A stretch of DNA of 64,000 nt, taken from an uncultured Prevotella sp. (lineage in GTDB: Bacteria; Bacteroidota; Bacteroidia; Bacteroidales; Bacteroidaceae). A model generated the notes under the pieces. The model searched no databases, had not been told where the DNA came from, and was given only the letters and a program-made list of their open reading frames with translations. Shown one piece after another: positions 39,301 through 49,493 of the stretch. Where the stretch lies: NCBI GenBank assembly GCA_905233245.1, contig CAJODK010000016.1, positions 1-64,000 of the forward strand, in the 5' to 3' direction. Position numbers and translations under genes: made by a program. Position 1 is the first letter of the stretch. Every line of letters begins with the position of its first letter.

Positions 39301-40281
39301 ACCACCATATGTCTCGACGAGGCTCACATTATAAAAAATCGCGGTGCCAAGACCTCTGCTGTAGCTATGAAACTAAAGTCACGCAACCGCATTATGCTCA
39401 CTGGTACTCCCGTGCAGAACCACCTCGGTGAACTCTGGAACCTCTTCCAGTTTGTCAATCCCGGCCTGCTCGGTTCCTTTGAGGAATTTAACCGTCGCTT
39501 CATCATACCCATAGAGCAAAACAAAGACCAGAAAGTCCAGCAGTTGCTGGACAGACTTGTCAAACCCTTCATGCTCCGTCGCACCAAGGATAAGGTGGCC
39601 CGCGAACTCCCAGATAAAGAGGAAATCTACCAGCATGTCACAATGAGCGAAGAAGAGCAACTCACCTATGAAGCCCTCCGACAGCGAGCAGAGGCTATGC
39701 TTGATGCTAACCTGAATGTTAATGTTAACACTCTGGCAGAGATAACACGACTGCGCCTCGCTGCCTGCGGCCAGTCCAAAATCACTGCCATGCTTGAACT
39801 CTTGCAAACGGTACTCGAAGGAGGAGACAGCGTTCTCATCTTCTCCCAATTCACCACTTACCTATCACAGATACAGCAGGCACTCAAAAATTTCTCTATA
39901 CCTTATATATATATAGACGGCACAGTACCTATCAAAGAACGCCAGCGTCTCGTGGAGAAATTTCAGGCTGGTGAATGCCCCGTTTTCCTCATCTCTCTCA
40001 AGGCTGGCGGTCTCGGTCTCAACCTCACACGTGCCAACTATGTCATCCACATGGACCCATGGTGGAACCCCGCCATCGAGGCACAAGCCACCGACCGCTC
40101 ACACCGTATTGGACAGCGACAGGCCGTTACCGTCTATCACCTCATCTCTCAAGGCACCATCGAGGAGAAGATACAACGCCTACACCAACGCAAACAATCT
40201 CTCGTCAGCGATATACTATCTGCTACCGACACAAGTCATCGTCTCACTGGTGAAGAACTTCTCGAGATGATAAGATTGTAA
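36328..40281 (+). CDS. SNF2/RAD54-family DEAD/DEAH helicase
   Basis: LLADDMGLGKTIQTIAFLLAK; DEAHIIKN; LTGTPVQNHLGELWNLFQF; FLISLKAGGLGLNLTRANYVIHMDPWWNPAIEAQATDRSHRIGQ. Confidence 0.95.
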   Translation: MQENILLCIYTLFHVEGTQQERVRSIVEQLTGQSFVDLKATLAAMRNRGELEQKSYNWRTDSYDYVISPKRLIPLMIHYYEEEPKLTIQVLEAARSMETTSVQRMLWQFISTGYSDINIEIISDYQISERLPYFMPAVADKRFAPLLMVFSLGNFADLLTQTIMEAIEDEGIIDAQHIRQLVVLFRRDDDSLEEEMILHEVLCLCGLYTYLADGRMPDYVHLDDKYHEILAGIRDTYRGNMKNALTMFRRSLKKFNSTNGFYVSTKSYLPLSIANFYYILACYKDGSDDSNKKALAIAKSTDTRVTAAAKVLYNILYGSATDKQILDRLNLLYASRHGINRVLATLMCRYVGKDFSQNAKPQWAILIHEMSPYFNDLSMPILKKTPFGEAPLLSAIHHRKQWENVLSDLTGLNDKGIDVPIRQVRVSRVAYYLSNMKANNVTPRLQTILKNGTWGSGKLLNINSFMHGGADGMCDADHRIADRVLMRSDESTSDGDTIKLEDVLPEMTEESRLYVGRYAPYSIVEVIEEVPYISMHHDKEGFLISSNVNPSEVEQDIIITHRGAASINFIHMTDRQRPYYRRLLSIDRFPNEAEPQLRRFLSGLGGQIEVHSDLIEGGSTLPICDGDSRLVLQMRPDRNTRGGESFYSVSLFVRPLQGGRIKCTPGEGNEVIIDNADIRTRVKRDLAKEKENLDHLQFTIDSFQLEENLLDSASLLPLIEYAQANPDRISCEWPEGAKMRIKQRNSTIAWNGTIKKNDNGWFELEGDIQLDQEKVISMAQLLELARQSKGRYIPLGNGDYLALSEKLRRQLNQLSAIVSRHHGHLQMSPFTAALLEPDITNGELTITEDAELKQIRQRIKESSTYSPEVPATLHATLREYQLEGYQWISRLNYWGAGALLADDMGLGKTIQTIAFLLAKAEEGPALVVAPASVAPNWKVEFEKFAPSLRVTLLNFEQDRNEAICQAKAGDVIVCTYMLLLSVKDTLVKKEWTTICLDEAHIIKNRGAKTSAVAMKLKSRNRIMLTGTPVQNHLGELWNLFQFVNPGLLGSFEEFNRRFIIPIEQNKDQKVQQLLDRLVKPFMLRRTKDKVARELPDKEEIYQHVTMSEEEQLTYEALRQRAEAMLDANLNVNVNTLAEITRLRLAACGQSKITAMLELLQTVLEGGDSVLIFSQFTTYLSQIQQALKNFSIPYIYIDGTVPIKERQRLVEKFQAGECPVFLISLKAGGLGLNLTRANYVIHMDPWWNPAIEAQATDRSHRIGQRQAVTVYHLISQGTIEEKIQRLHQRKQSLVSDILSATDTSHRLTGEELLEMIRL

Positions 40282-40436
40282 TTTCTTGATATATGATAAG
40301 AAATTATGTTGTTATAAATATTCCTTATACATTATAGTATGCAATTTGCGTAAAAAGCAGTACCTTTGCACCTCGAAACGTGTTTGTTGCGCTGGCAGTA
40401 GGCTATCAACACACTGAAAAAGAAGAACTTGAGTGT

Positions 40437-40498
40437 ATTTTCTTTCTGTGTGTAAGCTTGTCTGAACAGCAAAACTTCACACAGAAAGAAAATTTTTT
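40437..40498 (+). promoter_or_regulatory. Leader hairpin/attenuator-like structure ahead of rplC
   Basis: ATTTTCTTTCTGTGTG (40437-40452) / CACACAGAAAGAAAAT (40478-40493), perfect 16-bp stem followed by TTTTT; downstream of a TACCTTTGCA promoter-like box. Confidence 0.75.
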
Positions 40499-40525
40499 AT
40501 ACACATTATTAATATTTAAACAGAA

Positions 40526-41140
40526 ATGCCAGGATTAATTGGAAGAAAAATCGGAATGACATCCGTATTCAGTGCCGACGGTAAGAATACACCGTGCACT
40601 GTTATCGAAGCTGGTCCTTGTGTCGTAACTCAGGTGAAGACCGTCGAGAAGGACGGTTACGCCGCTCTGCAGCTGGGCTTCGGCGAGGCTAAGGAGAGCC
40701 GCACTTCAAAGCCCCTGATGGGTACCTTCAAGAAGGCAGGCACAACACCAAAGCAGCACTTGGCTGAGTTCAAGTTTGACGAGGAGCACAACCTCGGTGA
40801 CACTATCTCTGCTGAACTCTTCGCAGATGGCGACTTCGTTGACGTAGTCGGCACATCTAAGGGTAAGGGTTTCCAGGGTGTTGTAAAGCGTCACGGTTTC
40901 GGTGGTGTCGGTCAGGCTACTCACGGTCAGGACGACCGTCTTAGAAAGCCAGGTTCTATCGGCGCTTGTTCATACCCTGCGAAGGTGTTCAAGGGCATGC
41001 GCATGGGTGGACACATGGGTAACGAGCGTGTTACCACACAGAACTTGAGAGTGTTAAAGGTTATCCCAGAGCAGAACCTGATTATCGTGAAGGGTTCAGT
41101 GCCAGGATACAATGGTTCAACCGTATTAATTAAGAAGTAA
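40526..41140 (+). CDS. rplC: 50S ribosomal protein L3
   Basis: [30 protein letters not shown]. Confidence 0.98.
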   Translation: MPGLIGRKIGMTSVFSADGKNTPCTVIEAGPCVVTQVKTVEKDGYAALQLGFGEAKESRTSKPLMGTFKKAGTTPKQHLAEFKFDEEHNLGDTISAELFADGDFVDVVGTSKGKGFQGVVKRHGFGGVGQATHGQDDRLRKPGSIGACSYPAKVFKGMRMGGHMGNERVTTQNLRVLKVIPEQNLIIVKGSVPGYNGSTVLIKK

Positions 41141-41145
41141 GCGAC

Positions 41146-41778
41146 ATGGAAGTAAATGTATTGAATATACAGGGCAAGGAGACAGGACGTAAGGCTGTTC
41201 TTAATGACGCTATCTACGCTATCGAGCCAAACGACCATGTTCTCTACCTCGATGTAAAGCAGTATCTGGGCAATCAGCGCCAAGGTACAGCAAAGGCTAA
41301 GGAACGCTCAGAGATGAGTGGTTCTACTCGTAAGCTTGGTCGTCAGAAGGGTGGCGGCGGCGCACGTCGTGGTGACATCAACTCACCTGTACTGGTAGGT
41401 GGTGCACGCGTGTTCGGTCCACGTCCTCGTGATTATCGCACTAAGCTGAACCTCAAGACAAAGCAGCTGGCACGTAAGAGTGCTCTCTCTTACAAGGTGC
41501 AGGAGAATGGTCTTATCGTTGTTGAGAATTTCAACATCGAGTCACCAAAGACTAAGGAGATTCTTGCAATTGCCAAGAATCTGAAGGTAGAAGGCAAGAA
41601 GCTGCTTTTTGTTATGCCTGAAGAGAATAAGAATGTTTATCTTTCTGCACGCAACCTGAAGGGTGTAGAGGTAATGGGTGCTCAGAATATCAACGCCTAC
41701 AAGGTGATGAATGCTGACGTGCTCGTTATGGCCGAGGGTGCTATTGAGAAGATAGACGCAGTTTTAACCAAAGCTTAA
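41146..41778 (+). CDS. rplD: 50S ribosomal protein L4
   Basis: [33 protein letters not shown]. Confidence 0.97.
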   Translation: MEVNVLNIQGKETGRKAVLNDAIYAIEPNDHVLYLDVKQYLGNQRQGTAKAKERSEMSGSTRKLGRQKGGGGARRGDINSPVLVGGARVFGPRPRDYRTKLNLKTKQLARKSALSYKVQENGLIVVENFNIESPKTKEILAIAKNLKVEGKKLLFVMPEENKNVYLSARNLKGVEVMGAQNINAYKVMNADVLVMAEGAIEKIDAVLTKA

Positions 41779-41795
41779 AATAGGAGAAAAGAATT

Positions 41796-42089
41796 ATGGC
41801 ATTTATCATTAAGCCCATAGTCACCGAGAAGATGACTAAGATTACTGAGAAGCAGCCAAACCGCTATGGCTTCATCGTTAAGCCAGAGGCTAACAAACTC
41901 CAGATTAAGCAGGAGGTTGAGGCTCGCTACAATGTGACAGTAGAAGACGTTAACACAATGAAGTATGCTGGCAAGCGTTCATCACGCTATACTAAGGCAG
42001 GTCTCATTCGTGGTCAGCGTAACGCCTTCAAGAAAGCTATCGTTACTCTGAAGAGCGGCGATGAAATAGATTTTTACAGCAATATTTAA
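41796..42089 (+). CDS. rplW: 50S ribosomal protein L23
   Basis: IIKPIVTEKMTKITEKQPNRYGFIV; operon position. Confidence 0.97.
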   Translation: MAFIIKPIVTEKMTKITEKQPNRYGFIVKPEANKLQIKQEVEARYNVTVEDVNTMKYAGKRSSRYTKAGLIRGQRNAFKKAIVTLKSGDEIDFYSNI

Positions 42090-42097
42090 TATAAGAA

Positions 42098-42910
42098 ATG
42101 GCAGTACGTAAATTAAAACCAGTTACACCTGGTCAAAGACACAAGGTTATTGGCACGTTCGAGGATATTACTGCATCCGTGCCAGAGAAGTCTCGCTCTA
42201 CCGGCGGTCGAAACAACACCGGTAAGATGACCGTTCGCTACATGGGTGGCGGTCACAAGAGGAAGTTCCGTTTCATCGACTTCAAGCGAGAGAAAGATGG
42301 TGTTCCAGCTACAGTAAAGTCAATAGAGTACGATCCAAACCGCTCTGCGCGCATCGCACTCCTGTACTATGCTGATGGTGAAAAGCGTTACATCATAGCT
42401 CCTAACGGACTTCAGGTAGGTGCTACTCTGATGTCTGGTGCTGATGCTGTACCAGAGGTAGGTAACGCCCTCCCACTTGCTAACATTCCAGTAGGTACCG
42501 TAATCCACAACATCGAGCTCCGCCCAGGTCAGGGTGCTCTGCTCGTTCGTTCGGCTGGTAATTTCGCTCAGTTGACTTCTCGTGAAGGCAGTTACTGTGT
42601 AATCAAGCTCCCTTCAGGTGAGACCCGCAAGGTGCTCTCTGCTTGCAAGGCTACCATTGGTGCTGTAGGCAATTCTGACCACGCACTCGAGCAGTCCGGT
42701 AAGGCTGGTCGTTCTCGCTGGCTTGGTCGTCGCCCACACAACCGTGGTGTAGTAATGAACCCAGTAGATCACCCAATGGGCGGTGGTGAAGGTCGTCAGT
42801 CAGGCGGTCATCCACGTTCACGCACTGGCCTCTACGCTAAGGGTAAGAAGACTCGCGCACCAAAGAAGCAGTCTAACAAGTACATCATAGAAAGAGCTAA
42901 CAAGAAGTAA
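42098..42910 (+). CDS. rplB: 50S ribosomal protein L2
   Basis: [32 protein letters not shown]. Confidence 0.98.
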   Translation: MAVRKLKPVTPGQRHKVIGTFEDITASVPEKSRSTGGRNNTGKMTVRYMGGGHKRKFRFIDFKREKDGVPATVKSIEYDPNRSARIALLYYADGEKRYIIAPNGLQVGATLMSGADAVPEVGNALPLANIPVGTVIHNIELRPGQGALLVRSAGNFAQLTSREGSYCVIKLPSGETRKVLSACKATIGAVGNSDHALEQSGKAGRSRWLGRRPHNRGVVMNPVDHPMGGGEGRQSGGHPRSRTGLYAKGKKTRAPKKQSNKYIIERANKK

Positions 42911-42935
42911 TCCACAAAATTAACAAGAGAAAATT

Positions 42936-43202
42936 ATGAGTCGTTCACTTAAAAAAGGTCCATATATCAACGTTTCTCTCGAGAAGAAGATTCTCGCTAT
43001 GAACGAGAGCGGTAAGAAGACTGTCGTAAAGACATGGGCTAGAGCTTCTGTAATTTCACCAGATTTCGTGGGTCATACAGTAGCTGTTCATAACGGTAAT
43101 AAATTCATTCCTGTCTATGTTACGGAGAACATGGTAGGTCACAAGCTCGGTGAGTTTGCTCCTACACGTCGCTTCGGTGGCCATGCTGGCAACAAGAAAT
43201 AA
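42936..43202 (+). CDS. rpsS: 30S ribosomal protein S19
   Basis: [35 protein letters not shown]. Confidence 0.98.
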   Translation: MSRSLKKGPYINVSLEKKILAMNESGKKTVVKTWARASVISPDFVGHTVAVHNGNKFIPVYVTENMVGHKLGEFAPTRRFGGHAGNKK

Positions 43203-43241
43203 TGACAGGCACCTAACCATTTAAAAAAGTAAATCCAAAAA

Positions 43242-43643
43242 ATGGGAGCTAGAAAACATATCGCGGCTGAGAAACTTAAGGAAGCTCGCAAGAATCAATA
43301 TTTTGCCAAGCTCATAGGTGTACCATCATCACCACGCAAGATGCGCTACGTAGTAGATATGATTCGTGGCATGGAGGTAAATCGTGCACTTGGCGTGCTC
43401 AGATTCTCTAAGAAGCAGGCTGCTGCTGACGTAGAGAAGCTGCTCCGCTCTGCCATCGCCAACTGGGAGGTCAAGAACGACCGCAAGGCTGAGGATGGTG
43501 AGCTGTATATATCAAAGGTATTCGTAGATGAAGGCGTTACGATGAAGCGCATGCGCCCTGCTCCACAGGGTCGTGGATACCGCATCCGTAAGCGTTCAAA
43601 CCACGTAACACTGTTTGTTGACACCAAAACTAATGATAAATAA
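43242..43643 (+). CDS. rplV: 50S ribosomal protein L22
   Basis: [42 protein letters not shown]-like C-terminus. Confidence 0.97.
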   Translation: MGARKHIAAEKLKEARKNQYFAKLIGVPSSPRKMRYVVDMIRGMEVNRALGVLRFSKKQAAADVEKLLRSAIANWEVKNDRKAEDGELYISKVFVDEGVTMKRMRPAPQGRGYRIRKRSNHVTLFVDTKTNDK

Positions 43644-43651
43644 GGAATAGA

Positions 43652-44383
43652 ATGGGACAGAAAGTTAATCCAATAGCAAACCGCCTCGGCATTGTCCGCG
43701 GTTGGGATTCAAACTGGTTCGGTGGAAAGAACTTCGGAGAAAACCTCGTAGAGGACCAGAAAATCCGTAAGTATCTGAACGAGCGTCTCGCTAAGGCCAG
43801 CGTGTCTCGCATCGTCATCGAGCGCACTTTGAAGCGTGTCACCATCACTATCTGCACAGCCCGTCCGGGTATTGTCATTGGTAAGGGTGGTGAAGAAGTT
43901 GACAAACTCAAGGAAGAGCTGAAGAAGCTCTATAAGAAAGAGGTTCAGATCAACATCTTCGAAATCAAGAAGCCAGACCTCGATGCTAATATCGTAGCAA
44001 ACTCTATCGCTCGCCAGGTAGAGGGCAAGATAGCTTATCGCCGTGCCATCAAGATGGCAATTCAGAACACCATGCGTGCTGGCGCTGAGGGCATCAAGGT
44101 ACAGATCTCTGGTCGTCTGAACGGCGCCGAGATAGCTCGCGCAGAGATGCTGAAGGAGGGTCGTACTCCTCTGCACACTTTCCGCGCAGACATCGATTAC
44201 TGCAAGACAGAAGCTCTCACTAAGGTAGGTATCCTTGGTATCAAGGTATGGATCTGCCGTGGTGAAGTATATGGCAAGAAGGATCTCGCTCCTAACTTCT
44301 CTCAGGAGAGCAAGGGTGCTGGTCGTTCAGCAGGCCGTCAGGGCGGTCGTGGCGGTAACCGTAAGAGAAACAATAACCGTTAA
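43652..44383 (+). CDS. rpsC: 30S ribosomal protein S3
   Basis: [36 protein letters not shown]. Confidence 0.98.
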   Translation: MGQKVNPIANRLGIVRGWDSNWFGGKNFGENLVEDQKIRKYLNERLAKASVSRIVIERTLKRVTITICTARPGIVIGKGGEEVDKLKEELKKLYKKEVQINIFEIKKPDLDANIVANSIARQVEGKIAYRRAIKMAIQNTMRAGAEGIKVQISGRLNGAEIARAEMLKEGRTPLHTFRADIDYCKTEALTKVGILGIKVWICRGEVYGKKDLAPNFSQESKGAGRSAGRQGGRGGNRKRNNNR

Positions 44384-44400
44384 AAAAGTAAGAATCTACT

Positions 44401-44829
44401 ATGTTACAGCCAAAAAGAGTAAAATATAGAAGACCGCAGGATGGTCGTGGCAATAAGGGCAACGCACATCGCGGTACACAGCTTGCTTTCGGTTCTTTCG
44501 GCATCAAGACTCTTGAGCCAAAGTGGATCGACAGCCGCCAGATAGAGGCTGCCCGTGTAGCTATCAACCGTTACATGAACCGTGAGGGTCAGGTATGGAT
44601 CCGTATCTTCCCTGACAAACCAATCACTCGCAAGCCTGCTGACGTACGTATGGGTAAAGGTAAGGGTGACCCAGCTGGATGGGTAGCACCTGTAACTCCA
44701 GGACGTATTCTGTTTGAGGTAGAAGGCGTACCTTTTGACACCGCTAAGGAGGCTCTCCGTCTCGGTGCTCAGAAGCTGCCAGTAAAGACAAAGTTTGTTG
44801 TACGTCGTGATTACGATAAAAACGCTTAA
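44401..44829 (+). CDS. rplP: 50S ribosomal protein L16
   Basis: [31 protein letters not shown]. Confidence 0.98.
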   Translation: MLQPKRVKYRRPQDGRGNKGNAHRGTQLAFGSFGIKTLEPKWIDSRQIEAARVAINRYMNREGQVWIRIFPDKPITRKPADVRMGKGKGDPAGWVAPVTPGRILFEVEGVPFDTAKEALRLGAQKLPVKTKFVVRRDYDKNA

Positions 44830-44832
44830 ACT

Positions 44833-45021
44833 ATGAAGATTAAAGAAGTAAAAGAACTCGAAACCAACGATTTGGTAGAGAAGTTGGAGAATGCAAAGGT
44901 AGCTCTCGAAACTCTGAAGCTCAACCACCAGGTTTCTCCACTTGAGAATCCATCACAGATTAAGGCTGCTCGTCGTGACATCGCACGTATGATGACAGAA
45001 CTCAATTCACGTAATAAATAA
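44833..45021 (+). CDS. rpmC: 50S ribosomal protein L29
   Basis: [53 protein letters not shown]. Confidence 0.95.
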   Translation: MKIKEVKELETNDLVEKLENAKVALETLKLNHQVSPLENPSQIKAARRDIARMMTELNSRNK

Positions 45022-45032
45022 TAATGGTCCAT

Positions 45033-45290
45033 ATGGAACAGCGTAATTTAAGAAAAACCAGACAGGGTGTCGTTACCAGTAACAAGATGGATAAGACCAT
45101 TGTTATTGCGTCAAAGTTCAAAGAGAAGCACCCAATCTATGGAAAGTTTGTGCAGAAGACCAAGAAGTATCATGCACATGACGAGAAGAATGAGGCACAG
45201 GTAGGCGATACCGTACTCATCATGGAGACCCGTCCACTCTCTAAGACTAAGAGATGGAGATTAGTTTCAATAATTGAAAAAGCTAAGTAA
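45033..45290 (+). CDS. rpsQ: 30S ribosomal protein S17
   Basis: [27 protein letters not shown] at 45033 preferred over 45024. Confidence 0.96.
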   Translation: MEQRNLRKTRQGVVTSNKMDKTIVIASKFKEKHPIYGKFVQKTKKYHAHDEKNEAQVGDTVLIMETRPLSKTKRWRLVSIIEKAK

Positions 45291-45292
45291 AA

Positions 45293-45658
45293 ATGATACA
45301 GGCAGAATCAAGACTTACAGTATGTGATAACAGCGGTGCACGCGAGGCTCTCTGCATCCGTGTTCTTGGTGGTACCAAGCGCCGTTATGCTAGCGTAGGT
45401 GACGTAATTGTCGTAGCTGTCAAGAACGTTATCCCTTCTAGCGACCTGAAGAAAGGTGCAGTATCTAAGGCTCTCATCGTACGTACGAAGAAGGAGATCC
45501 GTCGTGCTGACGGCTCTTACATCCGTTTCGATGACAATGCTTGTGTCCTCCTCAATAACGCTGGTGAACTCCGCGGCAGCCGTATCTTCGGCCCTGTTGC
45601 TCGTGAGCTCCGTGCCGTTAATATGAAGGTCGTTTCTCTCGCACCTGAGGTACTTTAG
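45293..45658 (+). CDS. rplN: 50S ribosomal protein L14
   Basis: [37 protein letters not shown]. Confidence 0.98.
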   Translation: MIQAESRLTVCDNSGAREALCIRVLGGTKRRYASVGDVIVVAVKNVIPSSDLKKGAVSKALIVRTKKEIRRADGSYIRFDDNACVLLNNAGELRGSRIFGPVARELRAVNMKVVSLAPEVL

Positions 45659-45689
45659 TTTCTCACACCTTAAAAGAGTATTTAAAACA

Positions 45690-46007
45690 ATGAGTAAGTT
45701 ACATATCAGAAAAGGCGATAACGTAATTGTACTGGCTGGTCGCGACAAAGGCAAGACCGGTAAGGTGCAGAAAGTGCTCGTAGAGGACAACCGCGCTATC
45801 GTAGAGGGCATCAATATGGTTTCTAAGAGCCAGAAGCCCTCAGCACAGAACCCTCAGGGTGGTATTGTAAAGCAGGAGGCTCCTATCCACATCTCAAACC
45901 TGAGCCTCATTGATCCAAAGAGCGGAAAGGCTACTCGCGTGTCTATCAAGCACGAGGGCAAGAACGTTATCCGTATCGCTAAAAAGTCAGGGGAGGAAAT
46001 CAAGTAA
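45690..46007 (+). CDS. rplX: 50S ribosomal protein L24
   Basis: [23 protein letters not shown]. Confidence 0.97.
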   Translation: MSKLHIRKGDNVIVLAGRDKGKTGKVQKVLVEDNRAIVEGINMVSKSQKPSAQNPQGGIVKQEAPIHISNLSLIDPKSGKATRVSIKHEGKNVIRIAKKSGEEIK

Positions 46008-46552
46008 TGGATACAGCACAATTAAAGAAAGTATATAAGGAGACTATCGCTCCTGAGCTGAAGAAGCAGTTCAACTACACTTCAGCAATGCAGATTCCTG
46101 AGCTGAAGAAGATTGTTGTCAACATGGGTCTCGGTGACGCTACCCAGGACAAGAAGATTATCGAGGTAGCTATCAATGAGATTACAGCAATCACCGGTCA
46201 GAAGGCCGTTGCTACATACTCAAAGAAGGATATCGCAAACTTCAAGCTCCGTAAGAAGATGCCTATCGGTGTCATGGTAACACTGCGTCGTGAGCGCATG
46301 TACGAATTCCTTGAGAAGCTCGTTCGCGTTGCTCTTCCACGTATCCGTGACTTCAAGGGTATTCAGACAAAGCTCGATGGCCGTGGCAACTACAACCTCG
46401 GTATTCAGGAGCAGATCATATTCCCAGAGATCAACATCGATTCTATCGATCGCATCCAGGGTATGAACATCACCTTCGTAACATCAGCAAAGACCGATGA
46501 AGAGGGCTTCGCACTGCTCAAGGCATTCGGTCTTCCATTCAAGAACGCTTAA
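46007..46552 (+). CDS. rplE: 50S ribosomal protein L5
   Basis: [54 protein letters not shown]. Confidence 0.98.
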   Translation: MDTAQLKKVYKETIAPELKKQFNYTSAMQIPELKKIVVNMGLGDATQDKKIIEVAINEITAITGQKAVATYSKKDIANFKLRKKMPIGVMVTLRRERMYEFLEKLVRVALPRIRDFKGIQTKLDGRGNYNLGIQEQIIFPEINIDSIDRIQGMNITFVTSAKTDEEGFALLKAFGLPFKNA

Positions 46553-46567
46553 TAAAGACAAAGCACT

Positions 46568-46870
46568 ATGGCAAAAGAATCAATGAAAGCTCGCGAGGTA
46601 AAGCGCGCAAAACTCGTTGCTCGTTACGCTGAGAAGCGTGCCGCTCTCAAGAAGGTCATCGCTACCTCAGAGGATGCTGCAGAGCGCTACGAGGCAGCAC
46701 GTGCACTTCAGGCTATTCCAAAGAACGCCAATCCTATCCGCCTGCACAACCGTTGCAAGGTGACAGGTCGTCCAAAGGGTTACATCCGCCAGTTCGGCAT
46801 CTCTCGTATTCAGTTCCGTGAGATGGCTTCTGCAGGACTTATCCCAGGCGTTAAGAAGGCAAGCTGGTAA
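46568..46870 (+). CDS. rpsN: 30S ribosomal protein S14 (zinc-independent type)
   Basis: [45 protein letters not shown]; no CxxC pair. Confidence 0.97.
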   Translation: MAKESMKAREVKRAKLVARYAEKRAALKKVIATSEDAAERYEAARALQAIPKNANPIRLHNRCKVTGRPKGYIRQFGISRIQFREMASAGLIPGVKKASW

Positions 46871-46939
46871 ACAGAAGCGAAAACTATTTTTATTATTAAT
46901 ATTGTCGGGGAAGTCCCGATCAATTAACAATTCATTTTT

Positions 46940-47335
46940 ATGACAGATCCAATAGCAGATTATCTGACAAGACTCAGAAACGCCATCATGGCTAATCACC
47001 GTGTTGTGGAGGTTCCTGCGTCAAACCTGAAGAAGGAAATCACAAAGATTCTCTTCGAGAAAGGTTACATCTTGAACTACAAGTTCATTGAGGATGGTCC
47101 TCAGGGCGCTATCAAGGTCGCTCTCAAGTACGATCCTATCACAAAGAAGAACGCTATCAAGTGTTTGAAGCGCGTGTCAACTCCCGGTCTTCGTAAGTAC
47201 ACCGGTTACAAGGACATGCCACGAGTTATTAACGGATTGGGCATCGCAATACTGTCCACATCTAAAGGTGTAATGACAGACAAAGAGGCTGCCGAGCAGA
47301 AGATTGGCGGTGAGGTTCTTTGCTATGTTTATTAA
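46940..47335 (+). CDS. rpsH: 30S ribosomal protein S8
   Basis: MTDPIADYLTRLRNAIMANHRVVEVPASNLKKEI. Confidence 0.98.
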   Translation: MTDPIADYLTRLRNAIMANHRVVEVPASNLKKEITKILFEKGYILNYKFIEDGPQGAIKVALKYDPITKKNAIKCLKRVSTPGLRKYTGYKDMPRVINGLGIAILSTSKGVMTDKEAAEQKIGGEVLCYVY

Positions 47336-47350
47336 TTGGAGGATTACAAT

Positions 47351-47917
47351 ATGTCAAGAATAGGTAAATTGCCAATTAGCATCCCTGCAGGTGTTACAGT
47401 ATCACAGAATGATGGCGTTGTAACCGTAAAGGGACCTAAGGGTGAACTTTCTCAGAAGGTTGACTCTTCTATCATCATGAAGGTTGAAGATAATCAGATT
47501 ACATTCGAGATTGACGAGAACAACCCTGTAAACTACAAGCAGAAGCAGGCTTTCCACGGTCTGTACCGTTCACTTGTAAACAACATGGTTGTAGGTGTCA
47601 GCGAGGGCTACAAGAAGGTGCTCGAGCTCGTAGGTGTAGGTTACCGTGTGTCAAACAAGGGTAACATCATCGAGTTCTCTCTCGGCTATACTCACCCTAT
47701 CATCATCGAACTTCCTAAGGAGGTAAAGGTTGAGACCAAGTCTGAGCGTAACCAGAACCCACTCTTAATCCTCGAGTCATGCGATAAGCAGTTGATTGGA
47801 CTCATCTGTGCAAAGATTCGTTCTTTCCGTAAGCCAGAGCCTTATAAGGGTAAGGGTATCCTGTTCCAGGGCGAGGTTATCCGCAGAAAGTCTGGTAAGT
47901 CAGCTTCAGCTAAGTAA
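47351..47917 (+). CDS. rplF: 50S ribosomal protein L6
   Basis: MSRIGKLPISIPAGVTVS start at 47351, preceded by GGAGG. Confidence 0.97.
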   Translation: MSRIGKLPISIPAGVTVSQNDGVVTVKGPKGELSQKVDSSIIMKVEDNQITFEIDENNPVNYKQKQAFHGLYRSLVNNMVVGVSEGYKKVLELVGVGYRVSNKGNIIEFSLGYTHPIIIELPKEVKVETKSERNQNPLLILESCDKQLIGLICAKIRSFRKPEPYKGKGILFQGEVIRRKSGKSASAK

Positions 47918-47926
47918 ATTACGACT

Positions 47927-48271
47927 ATGACAACAAAGAAAGTAGAAAGACGAATCAAAATCAAGTATAGAGTTCGTAAGAACGTAAATGGCAATGCAGA
48001 GCGTCCACGTCTCAGCGTGTTCCGTTCTAACAAGCAGATTTACGCTCAGGTAATAAATGATGTAACTGGTACCACTCTGGCTTCTGCATCTTCACTCGGT
48101 CTGGAGGCTATGCCAAAGATTGAGCAGGCACAGAAGGTCGGTGCTCTTCTGGCTGAGAAGGCTAAGGCAGCAGGTATTACATCAGTAGTGTTTGACCGTA
48201 ACGGCTACCTCTATCACGGTCGCGTAAAGGCTCTTGCCGACGCAGCTCGTGAGGGTGGTCTTAACTTCTAA
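47927..48271 (+). CDS. rplR: 50S ribosomal protein L18
   Basis: [49 protein letters not shown]. Confidence 0.98.
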   Translation: MTTKKVERRIKIKYRVRKNVNGNAERPRLSVFRSNKQIYAQVINDVTGTTLASASSLGLEAMPKIEQAQKVGALLAEKAKAAGITSVVFDRNGYLYHGRVKALADAAREGGLNF

Positions 48272-48285
48272 ACGATTATATAGCA

Positions 48286-48792
48286 ATGGATAAAGTAAAA
48301 ATAAACAGTGACGTTGAGTTGAAAGACAAGCTGGTTGCTATCAACCGTGTTACTAAGGTAACAAAGGGTGGTCGCACCTTCACATTCGCTGCTATTGTCG
48401 TTGTAGGTGACGGTAATGGTACTATCGGATGGGGTCTGGGTAAGGCAGGCGAAGTACAGCAGGCAATTGCTAAGGGTACTGAGGCTGCTAAGAAGAATCT
48501 CGTTAAGATTCCAGTAATCAAGGGTACTATCCCTCATGAGGTAGAGGTACGCTTCGGTGGTGCTCAGGTATTCCTGAGACCTGCTGCACAGGGTACAGGA
48601 CTTGTTGCCGGTGGCGCTATGCGTCCAGTGCTCGAGAGCGTTGGTATTACTGACGTGCTCGCTAAGTCAAAGGGTTCTTCTAACCCTCACAACCTCGTAA
48701 AGGCTACCATCAAGGCTCTCTCTGAGATGCGTGATGCCTACACAGTAGCTCACGAGCGTGGAGTATCTATGAGTAAAGTATTTAACGGTTAA
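48286..48792 (+). CDS. rpsE: 30S ribosomal protein S5
   Basis: [36 protein letters not shown]. Confidence 0.98.
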   Translation: MDKVKINSDVELKDKLVAINRVTKVTKGGRTFTFAAIVVVGDGNGTIGWGLGKAGEVQQAIAKGTEAAKKNLVKIPVIKGTIPHEVEVRFGGAQVFLRPAAQGTGLVAGGAMRPVLESVGITDVLAKSKGSSNPHNLVKATIKALSEMRDAYTVAHERGVSMSKVFNG

Positions 48793-48812
48793 TATAATAG
48801 GAGGAATACACA

Positions 48813-48989
48813 ATGGCAACAATAAAAGTAAAGCAGATAAAGAGCCGTATCGGTGCTTCTGCAGACCAGAAGCGTACCCTTCTTGCACTGGGTCTCCGCA
48901 AGATCTCTCAGGTAGTAGAGGTTGAGGACAACCCATCTATCCGTGGTATGATACGTAAGGTGCATCACCTGACAACAGTAGTAGAGTAA
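48813..48989 (+). CDS. rpmD: 50S ribosomal protein L30
   Basis: 58-aa ORF (below the track cutoff): MATIKVKQIKSRIGASADQKRTLLALGLRKISQVVEVEDNPSIRGMIRKVHHLTTVVE; AGGAGG upstream. Confidence 0.96.
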   Translation: MATIKVKQIKSRIGASADQKRTLLALGLRKISQVVEVEDNPSIRGMIRKVHHLTTVVE

Positions 48990-49016
48990 TAACAACCAAA
49001 CTAAAACGACAAGATT

Positions 49017-49463
49017 ATGAAATTGAATAATTTGCAGCCAGCTGCTGGTTCAACCCATTCACGTCGTCGTATCGGTCGTGGTCCTGGTTCAGGTCTCGGC
49101 GGTACCTCTACTCGTGGTCACAAGGGTGCTAAGGCACGTTCTGGTTATAAGAGAAAGATTGGATTCGAAGGTGGTCAGATGCCTCTGCAGCGTCGCGTTC
49201 CTAAGTTCGGATTCAAGAACATCAACCACAAGGAATACTTCGCAGTAAACCTCTCTACCCTGCAGAAGCTTGCAGAGCGTAAGGGTTATGAGAAGATTGG
49301 CATAGCAGAACTGCAGGCAGCAGGTCTCACCAATGGTAAGGAACTCGTTAAGGTTCTCGCCAACGGTAAACTCACCGCTAAGCTGACAGTAGAGGCTAAC
49401 GCTTTCTCTAAGACTGCAGAAGAGGCTATCAAGGCAGCAGGCGGCAACGCTGTTGTACTCTAA
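49017..49463 (+). CDS. rplO: 50S ribosomal protein L15
   Basis: MKLNNLQPAAGSTHSRRRIGRGPGSGLGGTSTRGHKGAKARSG. Confidence 0.98.
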   Translation: MKLNNLQPAAGSTHSRRRIGRGPGSGLGGTSTRGHKGAKARSGYKRKIGFEGGQMPLQRRVPKFGFKNINHKEYFAVNLSTLQKLAERKGYEKIGIAELQAAGLTNGKELVKVLANGKLTAKLTVEANAFSKTAEEAIKAAGGNAVVL

Positions 49464-49493
49464 AGAAAACAACGTTTTTTACTCTAAGTAATA

